From Utricularia gibba (taxonomy: Eukaryota; Streptophyta; Magnoliopsida; Lamiales; Lentibulariaceae): a DNA stretch of 64,000 nt. A model generated the notes under the pieces. It had not been told where the DNA came from. It worked only from the letters and a program-made list of their open reading frames with translations, and did not search any database. The DNA is taken from assembly GCA_002189035.1 (NCBI GenBank), contig NEEC01000042.1, forward strand, positions 1 through 64,000, read 5' to 3'. Positions 34,058 through 47,048 of this stretch are shown one piece after another (within the stretch, counting starts at the first letter, position 1; the number at the start of each line of letters is the position of its first letter). The translations under genes were made by a program, and so were the position numbers.

Positions 34058-35612
34058 ATGGTTTTTCAAGGAACATATTCTCGTTTTTTGGCGGCTAGTC
34101 TCATTGGGAACCTGGTCCTAGACCCCGATTCTGTATGGCTCATGGGGTCAACCGGATGCAAATCGATGAATACAATGATGCATTTGTTTAAATTGCGATA
34201 TCACGTGCACCCTACATTATTTTTTCAACAACGTACTTTATACTTGAGGAGGTGGTCTTGGGGGGGAGAGGAACCGGACAAAGGTTAGCATAGGCTTTGG
34301 TCGAAAGTTAGTTGTAGCCCGGCAAAGAAAAGTGATGTATGTATTTACGTTCGGTTTTCGGGGATGCTTACATGGTTTTTCAAGGAACAACTTCTCCTTT
34401 AGTGGCGGCCAGTCTCGCTAGGAACTTGGTCCGGGCCCCTGATTCTTTATGGCTCATGAGGACAAAAGATGCAAATCGATGAATACAATGATGCATTTGT
34501 TTAAATTACGATATCACGTGCACCCCACATCATTTTTTCAACAACTTACTTTATACTTGAGAGGTGGTCTTGGGGGCAAGAGGAACCGGACAAAGGTCAG
34601 CTTAGGCTTGGGCCGAAAGTAAGTTGTAGCCCGGCAAATAAAGTGAAGTATTTATTAACGTTCGGTTTTCGGGTTGCCTACATGGTTTTTCAAGGAACAA
34701 CTTCTCCTTTAGTGGCGGCCAGTCTCGCTAGGAACTTGGTCCGGGCCCCTGATTCTTTATGGCTCATGAGGACAAAAGGATGCAAATCGATGAATACAAT
34801 GATGCATTTGTTTAAATTACGATATCACGTGCACCCCACATCATTTTTTCAACAACTTACTTTATACTTGAAGAGGCGGTCTTGGGTGCACCTAGAACGG
34901 GACAAAGGTCAGGTTGGGCTTTGCCAGAGAGTTAGTTGTAGCCCGGCAAAGAAAGTGATGTATTTATTAACGTTCGGTTTTCGGGGTTGCCTACATGGTT
35001 TTTCAAGGAAAGCTTCTCGTTTTGTGGCGGCCGCTCTCGCAGGGAACTTGGTCCGGGCCCCCGATGCTATATGGCTCATGAGGTCAACCAGATGCAAATC
35101 GATGAAGACAAGCATGCTTTTTTTTAATTACGATATCACGTGCAGCCCACATGATTTTTTCAACAACTTACTTTATACTTGAGGAGGCGGTCTTGGGGTG
35201 CACCTGGAACGGATAAAGGTCAGCTTAGGCTTGGCCGAAAGTAAGTTGTAGCCCGCAAAGAAAGTGATGTATTTATCAAGGTTCGGTTTTCGGGGTTGCC
35301 AACATGGTTTTTCAAGGAACAGCTTCTCGTTTTGTGGCGGCCAGTATCGCAAGGAACTTGGTCCGGGCGCCTGATTCTTTATGGCTCATGAGGACAAAAG
35401 TATGCAAATCGATGAAAAAAATGATGCATTTGTTTAAATTACGATATCACGTGCACCCTACATGATTTTTTCAACAACTTACTTTATACTTGAGGAGGTG
35501 TCTTGGGGGCAAGGAACCGGACAAAGGTCAGCTTAGGCTTGGCCGAAAGTAAGTTGTAGCCCGGCAAAGAAAGTGATGTATTTATTAACATTCAGTTTTC
35601 GGGGCTGCCTAC
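34058..35612. repeat. Domain II HOR unit C-D-E-A-B
   Basis: Five monomers, 1555 bp; same order as the reference five-mer at 26560. Confidence 0.82.
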
Positions 35613-37174
35613 ATGGTTTTTCAAGGAACATATTCTCGTTTTTTGGCGGCTAGTCTCATTGGGAACCTGGTCCTAGACCCCGATTCTGTATGGCTCATGG
35701 GTCAACCGGATGCAAATCGATGAATACAATGATGCATTTGTTTAAATTACGATATCACGTGCACCCCACATCATTTTTTCAACAACTTACTTTATACTTG
35801 AGGAGGTGGTCTTGGGGCAAGAGGAACCGGACAAGGTCAGCTTAGGCTTGGGCCGAAAGTAAGTTGTAGCCCGGCAAAGAAAGTGATGTATTTATTAACG
35901 TTCGGTTTTCGGGTTGCCTACATGGTTTTTCAAGGAACAACTTCTCTTTAGTGGCGGCCAGTCTCGCTAGGAACTTGGTCCGGGCCCCTGATTCTTTATG
36001 GCTCAAGAGGACAAAAGGATGCAAATCGATGAATACAATGATGCATTTGTTTAAATTACGATATCACGTGCACCCCACATCATTTTTTCAACAACTTACT
36101 TTATACTTGAAGAGGCGGTCTTGGGGTGCACCTAGAACGGGACAAAGGTCAGGTTGGGCTTTGCCAGAGAGTTAGTTGTAGCCCGGCAAAGAAAGTGATG
36201 TATTTATTAACGTTCGGTTTTCGGGGTTGCCTACATGGTTTTTCAACGAAAAGCTTCTCGTTTTGTGGCGGCCGCTCTCGCAGGGAACTTGGTCCGGGCC
36301 CCCGATGCTATATGGCTCATGAGGTCAACCAGATGCAAATCGATGAAGACAAGCATGCTTTTTTTTAATTACGATATCACGTGCAGCCCACATGATTTTT
36401 TCAACAACTTACTTTATACTTGAGGAGGCGGTCTTGGGGTGCACCTGGAACGGGATAAAGGTCAGGTTGGGCTTTGCCAGAGAGTTAGTTGTAGCCCGGC
36501 AAAGAAAGTGATGTATTTATTAACGTTCGGTTTTCGGGGTTGCCTACATGGTTTTTCAAGGAACAGCTTCTCGTTTTGTGGCGGCCGCTCTCGCAGGGAA
36601 CTTGGTCCGGGCCCCCGATGCTATATGGCTCATGAGGTCAACCAGATGCAAATCGATGAAGACAAGCATGCTTTTTTTTTAATTACGATATCACGTGCAG
36701 CCCACATGATTTTTTCAACAACTTACTTTATACTTGAGGAGGCGGTCTTGGGGTGCACCTGGAACGGGATAAAGGTCAGCTTAGGCTTGGGCCGAAAGTA
36801 AGTTGTAGCCCGGCAAAGAAAGTGATGTATTTATCAAGGTTCGGTTTTCGGGGTTGCCAACATGGTTTTTCAAGGAACAGCTTCTCGTTTTGTGGCGGCC
36901 AGTATCGCAAGAAACTTGGTCCGGGCGCCTGATTCTTTATGGCTCATGAGGACAAAAGTATGCAAATCGATGAAAAAAATGATGCATTTGTTTAAATTAC
37001 GATATCACGTGCACCCTACATGATTTTTTCAAACACTTACTTTATACTTGAGGAGGTGGTCTTGGGGGCAAGAGGAACCGGACAAAGGTCAGCTTAGGCT
37101 TGGGCCGAAAGTAAGTTGTAGCCCGTCAAAGAAAGTGATGTATTTATTAACATTCAGTTTTCGGGGCTGCCTAC
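35613..37174. repeat. Domain II HOR unit C-E-A-A'-B
   Basis: Five monomers, 1562 bp. Confidence 0.8.
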
Positions 37175-38727
37175 ATGGTTTTTCAAGGAACATATTCTCG
37201 TTTTTTGGCGGCTAGTCTCATTGGGAACCTGGTCCTAGACCCCGATTCTGTATGGCTCATGGGGTCAACCGGATGCAAATCGATGAATACAATGATGCAT
37301 TTGTTTAAATTGCGATATCACGTGCACCCTACATATTTTTTCAACAACGTACTTTATACTTGAGGAGGTGGTCTTGGGGGGAGAGGAACCGGACAAAGGT
37401 TAGCATAGGCTTTGGTCGAAAGTTAGTTGTAGCCCGGCAAAGAAAAGTGATGTATGTATTTACGTTCGGTTTTCGGGGATGCTTACATGGTTTTTCAAGG
37501 AACAACTTCTCCTTTAGTGGCGGCCAGTCTCGCTAGGAACTTGGTCCGGGCCCCTGATTCTTTATGGCTCATGAGGACAAAAGATGCAAATCGATGAATA
37601 CAATGATGCATTTGTTTAAATTACGATATCACGTGCACCCCACATCATTTTTTCAACAACTTACTTATACTTGAGAGGTGGTCTTGGGGGCAAGAGGAAC
37701 CGGACAAAGGTCAGCTTAGGCTTGGCCGAAAGTAAGTTGTAGCCCGGCAAATAAAGTGAAGTATTTATTAACGTTCGGTTTTCGAGGTTGCCTACATGGT
37801 TTTTCAAGGAACAACTTCTCCTTTAGTGGCGGCCAGTCTCGCTAGGAACTTGGTCCGGGCCCCTGATTCTTTATGGCTCAAGAGGACAAAAGGATGCAAA
37901 TCGATGAATACAATGATGCATTTGTTTAAATTACGATATCACGTGCACCCCACATCATTTTTTCAACAACTTACTTTATACTTGAGGAGGCGGTCTTGGG
38001 GTGCACCTAGAACGGGACAAAGGTCAGGTTGGGCTTTGCCAGAGAGTTAGTTGTAGCCCGGCAAAGAAAGTGATGTATTTATTAACGTTCGGTTTTCGGG
38101 GTTGCCTACATGGTTTTTCAAGGAAAGCTTCTCGTTTTGTGGCGGCCGCTCTCACAGGGAACTTGGTCCGGGCCCCGATGCTATATGGCTCATGAGGTCA
38201 ACCAGATGCAAATCGATGAAGACAAGCATGCTTTTTTTTAATTACGATATCACGTGCAGCCCACATGATTTTTCAACAACTTACTTTATACTTGAGGAGG
38301 CGGTCTTGGGGTGCACCTGGAACGGATAAAGGTCAGCTTAGGCTTGGGCCGAAAGTAAGTTGTAGCCCGGCAAAGAAAGTGATGTATTTATCAAGGTTCG
38401 GTTTTCGGGGTTGCCAACATGGTTTTTCAAGGAACAGCTTCTCGTTTTGTGGCGGCCAGTATCGCAAGGAACTTGGTCCGGGCCCCTGATTCTTTATGGC
38501 TCATGAGGACAAAAGTATGCAAATCGATGAAAAAAATGATGCATTTGTTTAAATTACGATATCACGTGCACCCTACATGATTTTTTCAACAACTTACTTT
38601 ATACTTGAGGAGGTGTCTTGGGGGCAAGAGGAACCGGACAAAGGTCAGCTTAGGCTTGCCGAAAGTAAGTTGTAGCCCGGCAAAGAAAGTGATGTATTTA
38701 TTAACGTTCAGTTTTCGGGCTGCCTAC
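37175..38727. repeat. Domain II HOR unit C-D-E-A-B
   Basis: Five monomers, 1553 bp; third copy of the reference order. Confidence 0.82.
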
Positions 38728-40573
38728 ATGGTTTTTCAAGGAACATATTCTCGTTTTTTGGCGGCTAGTCTCATTGGGAACCTGGTCCTAGACCCCGATT
38801 CTGTATGGCTCATGGGGTCAACCGGATGCAAATCGATGAATACAATGATGCATTTGTTTAAATTACGATATCACGTGCACCCACATCATTTTTTCAACAA
38901 CTTACTTATACTTGATGAGGTGGTCTTGGGGGCAAGAGGAACCGGACAAGGTCAGCTTAGGCTTGGGCCGAAAGTAAGTTGTAGCCCGGCAAAAAAAGTG
39001 AAGTATTTATTAACGTTCGGTTTTCGGGTTGCCTACATGGTTTTTCAAGGAACAACTTCTCCTTTAGTGGCGGCCAGTCTCGCTAGGAACTTGGTCCGGG
39101 CCCCTGATTCTTTATGGCTCAAGAGGACAAAAGGATGCAAATCGATGAATACAATGATGCATTTTAAATTACGATATCACGTGCACCCCACATCATTTTT
39201 TCAACAACTTACTTTATACTTGAAGGAGCGGTCTTGGGGTGCACCTAGAACGGACAAAGGTCAGTTGGCTTTGCCAAGTTAGTTGTAGCCCGGCAAAAAA
39301 AGTGATGTATTTATTAACGTTCGGTTTTCGGGGTTGCCTACATGGTTTTTCAACGAAATGCTTCTCTTTTGTGGCGGCCGCTCGCAGGGAACTTGGTCCG
39401 GGCCCCCGATGCTTATGGCTCATGAGGTCAACCAGATGCAAATCGATGAAGAAGCATGCTTTTTTTTAATTACGATATCACGTGCACCCACATGATTTTT
39501 TCAACAACTTACTTTATACTTGAGGAGGCGGTCTTGGGTGCACCTGGAACGGATAAAGGTCAGGTTAGGCTTTGCCAGAAAGTTAGTTGTAGCCCGGCAA
39601 AGAAAGTGTTGTATTTATTAACGTTCGGTTTTCGGGTTGCCTACATTTTTTCAACGAAAAGCTTCTCGTTTTGTGGCGGCCGCTCTCGCAGGGAACTTGG
39701 TCCGGGCCCCCGATGCTATATGGCTCATGAGGTCAACCAGATGCAAATCGATGAAGACAAGCATGCTTTTTTTAATTACGATATCACGTGCACCCACATG
39801 ATTTTTTCAACAACTTACTTTATACTTGAGAGGCGGTCTTGGGTGCACCTGAAACGGATAAAGGTCAGGTTGGGCTTGCCAGAGAGTTAGTTGTAGCCCG
39901 GCAAAGAAAGTGTTGTATTTATAAGGTTCGGTTTTCGGGGTTGCCAACATGGTTTTTCAAGGAACAGCTTCTCGTTTTGTGGCGGCCGCTCTCGCAGGGA
40001 ACTTGGTCCGGGCCCCGATGCTATATGGCTCATGAGGTCAACCAGATGCAAATCGATGAAGACAAGCATGCTTTTTTTTAATTACGATATCACGTGCAGC
40101 CCACATGATTTTTTCAACAACTTACTTTATACTTGAGGAGGCGGTCTTGGGTGCACCTGGAACGGGATAAAGGTCAGCTTAGGCATGGGCCGAAAGTAAG
40201 TTGTAGCCCGGCAAAGAAAGTGATGTATTTATTCAAGGTTCGGTTTTCGGGGTTGCCAACATGGTTTTTCAAGGAACAGCTTCTCGTTTTGTGGCGGCCA
40301 GTATCGCAAGAACTTGGTCCGGGCGCCTGATTCTTTATGGCTCATGAGGACAAAAGTATGCAAATCGATGAAAAAAAATGATGCATTTGTTTAAATTACG
40401 ATATCACGTGCACCCTACATGATTTTTTCAAAACACTTACTTTATACTTGAGGAGGTGGTCTTGGGGGCAAGAGGAACCGGACAAAGGTCAGCTTAGGCT
40501 TGGGCCGAAAGTAAGTTGTAGCCCGCAAAGAAAGTGATGTATTTATTAACATTCAGTTTTCGGGGCTGCCTAC
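38728..40573. repeat. Domain II HOR unit C-E-A-A-A'-B, deletion-rich
   Basis: Six monomers in 1846 bp, about 25 bp shorter than expected because of many one- to four-base losses between about 38880 and 39900. Confidence 0.8.
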
Positions 40574-42120
40574 ATGGTTTTTCAAGGAACATATTCTCGT
40601 TTTTGGCGGCTAGTCTCATTGGGAACTGGTCCTAGACCCCGATTCTGTATGGCTCATGGGGTCAACCGGATGCAAATCGATGAATACAATGATGCATTTG
40701 TTTAAATTGCGATATCACGTGCACCCTACATTATTTTTTCAACAACGTACTTTATACTTGAGGAGGTGGTCTTGGGGGGGGAGAGGAACCGGACAAAGGT
40801 TAGCATAGGCTTTGGTCGAAAGTTAGTTGTAGCCCGGCAAAGAAAAGTGATGTATGTATTTACGTTCGGTTTTCGGGGATGCTTACATGGTTTTTCAAGG
40901 AACAACTTCTCCTTTAGTGGCGGCCAGTCTCGCTAGGAACTTGGTCCGGGCCCCTGATTCTTTATGGCTCATGAGGACAAAAGATGCAAATCGATGAATA
41001 CAATGATGCATTTGTTTAAATTACGATATCACGTGCACCCCACATCATTTTTTCAACAACTTACTTATACTTGAGAGGTGGTCTTGGGGCAAGAGGAACC
41101 GGACAAAGGTCAGCTTAGGCTTGGGCCGAAAGTAAGTTGTAGCCCGGCAAAGAAAGTGAAGTATTTATTAACGTTCGGTTTTCGGGTTGCCTACATGGTT
41201 TTTCAAGGAACAACTTCTCCTTTAGTGGCGGCCAGTCTCGCTAGGAACTTGGTCCGGGCCCCTGATTCTTTATGGCTCAAGAGGACAAAAGGATGCAAAT
41301 CGATGAATACAATGATGCATTTGTTTAAATTACGATATCACGTGCACCCCACATCATTTTTTCAACAACTTACTTTATACTTGAAGAGGCGGTCTTGGGT
41401 GCACCTAGAACGGGAAAGGTCAGGTTGGGCTTTGCCAGAGAGTTAGTTGTAGCCCGGCAAAGAAAGTGATGTATTTATTAACGTTCGGTTTTCGGGGTTG
41501 CCTACATGGTTTTTCAAGGAAAGCTTCTCGTTTTGTGGCGGCCGCTCTCGCAGGGAACTTGGTCCGGGCCCCCGATGCTATATGGCTCATGAGGTCAACC
41601 AGATGCAAATCGATGAAGACAAGCATGCTTTTTTTTTAATTACGATATCACGTGCACCCACATGATTTTTTCAACAACTTACTTTATACTTGAGGAGGCG
41701 GTCTTGGGTGCACCTGGAACGGATAAAGGTCAGCTTAGGCTTGGCCGAAAGTAAGTTGTAGCCCGCAAAGAAAGTGATGTATTTATCAAGGTTCGGTTTT
41801 CGGGTTGCCAACATGGTTTTTCAAGGAACAGCTTCTCGTTTTGTGGCGGCCAGTATCGCAAGGAACTTGGTCCGGGCGCCTGATTCTTTATGGCTCATGA
41901 GGACAAAGATGCAAATCGATGAAAAAAATGATGCATTTTTTAAATTACGATATCACGTGCACCCTACATGATTTTTTCAACAACTTACTTTATACTTGAG
42001 GAGGTGTCTTGGGGGCAAGAGGAACCGGACAAAGGTCAGCTTAGGCTTGGCCGAAAGTAAGTTGTAGCCCGGCAAAGAAAGTGATGTATTTATTAACATT
42101 CAGTTTTCGGGGCTGCCTAC
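40574..42120. repeat. Domain II HOR unit C-D-E-A-B
   Basis: Five monomers, 1547 bp; fourth copy of the reference order. Confidence 0.82.
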
Positions 42121-44582
42121 ATGGTTTTTCAAGGAACATATTCTCGTTTTTTGGCGGCTAGTCTCATTGGGAACCTGGTCCTAGACCCCGATTCTGTATG
42201 GCTCATGGGGTCAACCGGATGCAAATCGATGAATACAATGATGCATTTGTTTAAATTACGATATCACGTGCACCCTACATCATTTTTTCAACAACGTACT
42301 TTATACTTGAGGAGGTGGTCTTGGGGGGAGAGGAACCGGACAAAGGTTAGCATAGGCTTGGTCGAAAGTAAGTTGTAGCCCGGCAAAGAAAGTGGTATTT
42401 ACGTTCGGTTTTCGGGGATGCTTACATGGTTTTTCAAGGAACAACTTCTCTTTAGTGCGGCCAGTCTCGCTAGGAACTTGGTCCGGGCCCCTGATTCTTT
42501 ATGGCTCAAGAGGACAAAAGGATGCAAATCGATGAATACAATGATGCATTTGTTTAAATTACGATATCACGTGCACCCCACATCTTTTTTTCAACAACTT
42601 ACTTTATACTTGAAGAGGCGGTCTTGGGGTGCAGAGAACGGACAAAGGTCAGTTGGGCTTTGAGTTAGTTGTAGCCCGGCAAAGAAAGTGATGTATTTAT
42701 TAACGTTCGGTTTTCGGGGTTGCCTACATGGTTTTTCAACGAAAAGCTTCTCGTTTTGTGCGGCCGCTCTCGCAGGGAACTTGGTCCGGGCCCCCGATGC
42801 TATATGGCTCATGAGGTCAACCAGATGCAAATCGATGAAGACAAGATGCTTTTTTTAATTACGATATCACGTGCACCCACATGATTTTTTCAACAACTTA
42901 CTTTATACTTGAGGAGGGGTCTTGGGTGCACCTGGAACGGATAAAGGTCAGGTTGGGCTTTGCCGAAAGTTAGTTGTAGCCCGGCAAAGAAAGTGATGTA
43001 TTTATTAACGTTCGGTTTTCGGGTTGCCTACATGGTTTTTCAACGAAAAGCTTCTCGTTTTGTGGCGGCCGCTCTCGCAGGGAACTTGGTCCGGGCCCCC
43101 GATCTATATGGCTCATGAGGTCAACCAGATGCAAATCGATGAAGACAAGCATGCTTTTTTTAATTACGATATCACGTGCAGCCACATGATTTTTTCAACA
43201 ACTTACTTTATACTTGAGGAGGCGGTCTTGGGGTGCACCTGGAACGGGACAAAGGTCAGCTTAGGCTTGGCCGAAAGTAAGTTGTAGCCCGGCAAAAAGA
43301 AAGTGTATTTATTAAGTTCGGTTTTCGGGTTGCCTACATGGTTTTTCAAGGAACAGCTTCTCGTTTTGTGGCGGCCGCTCTCGCAGGGAACTTGGTCCGG
43401 GCCCCCGATCTATATGGCTCATGAGGTCAACCAGATGCAAATCGATGAAGACAAGCATGCTTTTTTTTAATTACGATATCACGTGCAGCCCACATGATTT
43501 TTTCAACAACTTACTTTATACTTGAGGAGGCGGTCTTGGGGTGCACCTGGAACGGGATAAAGGTCAGTTGGGCTTTGCCAGAAAGTTAGTTGTAGCCCGG
43601 CAAAGAAAGTGTTGTATTTATTAACGTTCGGTTTTCGGGGTTGCCTACATGGTTTTTCAACGAAAAGCTTCTCGTTTTGTGGCGGCCGCTCTCGCAGGGA
43701 ACTTGGTCCGGGCCCCCGATCTATATGGCTCATGAGGTCAACCAGATGCAAATCGATGAAGACAAGCATGCTTTTTTTAATTACGATATCACGTGCACCC
43801 TACATGATTTTTTCAACAACTTACTTTATACTTGAGGAGGCGGTCTTGGGGTGCACCTGGAACGGGATAAAGGTCAGCTTAGGCTTGGGCCGAAAGTAGT
43901 TGTAGCCCGGCAAAGAAAGTGATGTATTTATAAGGTTCGGTTTTCGGGGTTGCCAACATGGTTTTTCAAGGAACAGCTTCTCTTTTGTGGCGGCCGCTCT
44001 CGCAGGGAACTTGGTCCGGGCCCCCGATGCTATATGGCTCATGAGGTCAACCAGATGCAAATCGATGAAGACAAGCATGCTTTTTTTTTAATTACGATAT
44101 CACGTGCAGCCCACATGATTTTTTCAACAACTTACTTTATACTTGAGGAGGCGGTCTTGGGGTGCACCTGGAACGGGATAAAGGTCAGCTTAGGCTGGGC
44201 CGAAAGTAAGTTGTAGCCCGGCAAAGAAAGTGATGTATTTATCAAGGTTCGGTTTTCGGGGTTGCCAACATGGTTTTTCAAGGAACAGCTTCTCGTTTTG
44301 TGGCGGCCAGTATCGCAAGAAACTTGGTCCGGGCGCCTGATTCTTTATGGCTCATGAGGACAAAAGTATGCAAATCGATGAAAAAAATGATGCATTTGTT
44401 TAAATTACGATATCACGTGCACCCTACATGATTTTTTTAAAAACTTACTTTATACTTGAGGAGGTGGTCTTGGGGGGCAAGAGGAACCGGACAAAGGTCA
44501 GCTTAGGCTTGGGCCGAAAGTAAGTTGTAGCCCGCAAAGAAAGTGATGTATTTATTAACATTCAGTTTTCGGGGCTGCCTAC
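42121..44582. repeat. Domain II HOR unit C-(D/E)-A-A-A'-A-A'-B
   Basis: Eight monomers, 2462 bp. The A/A' pair is repeated, so the A slot expands by pairs as well as singly. Small deletions cluster at about 42390-43320. Confidence 0.78.
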
Positions 44583-45203
44583 ATGGTTTTTCAAGGAACA
44601 TATTCTCGTTTTTGGCGGCTAGTCTCATTGGGAACCTGGTCCTAGACCCCGATTCTGTATGGCTCATGGGGTCAACCGGATGCAAATCGATGAATACAAT
44701 GATGCATTTGTTTAAATTGCGATATCACGTGCACCCTACATCATTTTTTCAACAACGTACTTTATACTTGAGGAGGTGGTCTTGGGGGGAGAGGAACCGG
44801 ACAAAGGTTAGCATAGGCTTTGGTCGAAAGTTAGTTGTAGCCCGGCAAAGAAAAGTGATGTATTATTTACGTTCGGTTTTCGGGTGCTTACATGGTTTTT
44901 CAAGGAACAACTTCTCCTTTAGTGGCGGCCAGTCTCGCTAGGAACTTGGTCCGGGCCCCTGATTCTTTATGGCTCATGAGGACAAAAGATGCAAATCGAT
45001 GAAAAAAATGATGCATTTGTTTAAATTACGATATCACGTGCACCCTACATGATTTTTTCAACAACTTACTTTATACTTGAGGAGGTGGTCTTGGGGGGCA
45101 AGAGGAACCGGACAAAGGTCAGCTTAGGCTTGGCCGAAAGTAAGTTGTAGCCCGGCAAAGAAAGTGATGTATTTATTAACATTCAGTTTTCGGGGCTGCC
45201 TAC
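44583..45203. repeat. Domain II two-monomer unit C-(D/B)
   Basis: Only 621 bp to the next C. The second monomer has a D head and core (aacttctcctttag) but a B tail (gatgaaaaaaatgatgc, ccctacatga), so E, A and B were removed by one exchange between D and B. Confidence 0.85.
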
Positions 45204-47048
45204 ATGGTTTTCAAGGAACATATTCTCGTTTTTTGGCGGCTAGTCTCATTGGGAACCTGGTCCTAGACCCCGATTCTGTATGGCTCATGGGGTCAACCGG
45301 ATGCAAATCGATGAATACAATGATGCATTTGTTTAAATTGCGATATCACGTGCACCCTACATCATTTTTTCAACAACGTACTTTATACTTGAGGAGGTGG
45401 TCTTGGGGGAGAGGAACCGGACAAAGGTTAGCATAGGCTTTGGTCGAAAGTAAGTTGTAGCCCGGCAAAGAAAGTGATATATGTATTTACGTTCGGTTTT
45501 CGGGGATGCTTACATGGTTTTTCAAGGAACAACTTCTCTTTAGTGGCGGCCAGTCTCGCTAGGCTTGGTCCGGGCCCTGATTCTTTATGGCTCAGAGGAC
45601 AAAAGGATGCAAATCGATGAACAATGATGCATTTGTTTAAATTACGATATCACGTGCACCCCACATTTTTTTTTCAACAACTTACTTTATACTTGAAGAG
45701 GCGGTCTTGGGGTGCACCTAGAACGGGACAAAGGTCAGGTTGGGCTTTGAGGTAGCCCGGCAAAGAAAGTGTTGTATTTATTTCGGTTTTCGGGGTTGCC
45801 TACATGGTTTTTCAACGAAAAGCTTCTCGTTTTGTGGCGGCCGTCTCGCAGGGAACTTGGTCCGGGCCCCCGATGCTATATGGCTCATGAGGTCAACCAG
45901 ATGCAAATCGATGAAGACAAGCATGCTTTTTTTTAATTACGATATCACGTGCAGCCCACATGATTTTTTCAACAACTTACTTTATACTTGAGGAGGCGGT
46001 CTTGGGGTGCACCTGGAACGGGATAAAGGTCAGGTTGGGCTTTGCCAGAAAGTTAGTTGTAGCCCGGCAAAGAAAGTGTTGTATTTATTAACGTTCGGTT
46101 TTCGGGGTTGCCTACATGGTTTTTCAAGAAAAGCTTCTCGTTTTGTGGCGGCCGCTCTCGCAGGGAACTTGGTCCGGGCCCCCGATGCTTATGGCTCATG
46201 AGGTCAACCAGATGCAAATCGATGAAGACAAGCATGCTTTTTTTTAAATTACGATATCACGTGCACCCACATGATTTTTTCAACAACTTACTTTATACTT
46301 GAGGAGGCGGTCTTGGGGTGCACCTGGAACGGGATAAAGGTCAGCTTAGGCTTGGGCCGAAAGTAAGTTGTAGCCCGGCAAAGAAAGTGATGTATTTATC
46401 AAGGTTCGGTTTTCGGGGTTGCCACATGGTTTTTCAAGGAACAGCTTCTCGTTTTGTGGCGGCCGCTCTCGCAGGGAACTTGGTCCGGGCCCCCGATGCT
46501 ATATGGCTCATGAGGTCAACCAGATGCAAATCGATGAAGACAAGCATGCTTTTTTTTAATTACGATATCACGTGCAGCCCACATGATTTTTTCAACAACT
46601 TACTTTATACTTGAGGAGGCGGTCTTGGGGTGCACCTGGAACGGGATAAAGGTCAGCTTAGGCTGGGCCGAAAGTAAGTTGTAGCCCGGCAAAGAAAGTG
46701 ATGTATTTATCAAGGTTCGGTTTTCGGGGTTGCCAACATGGTTTTTCAAGGAACAGCTTCTCGTTTTGTGGCGGCCAGTATCGCAAGAAACTTGGTCCGG
46801 GCCCTGATTCTTTATGGCTCATGAGGACAAAAGTATGCAAATCGATGAAAAAATGATGCATTTGTTTAAATTACGATATCACGTGCACCCTACATGATTT
46901 TTTAAAAACTTACTTTATACTTGAGGAGGTGGTCTTGGGGGGCAAGAGGAACCGGACAAAGGTCAGCTTAGGCTTGGGCCGAAAGTAAGTTGTAGCCCGG
47001 CAAAGAAAGTGATGTATTTATTAACATTCAGTTTTCGGGGCTGCCTAC
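45204..47048. repeat. Domain II HOR unit C-D-A-A-A'-B
   Basis: Six monomers, 1845 bp; short by about 25 bp because of small losses at about 45540-45790. Confidence 0.78.

Noticed and set aside
38605-39282. Long open frames in the satellite (up to about 225 codons), some spanning two monomers
   Set aside because: The same peptide fragments recur in several frames in every monomer, indels are not multiples of three, and no start context or protein family is recognisable. They are a by-product of a stop-poor repeat.
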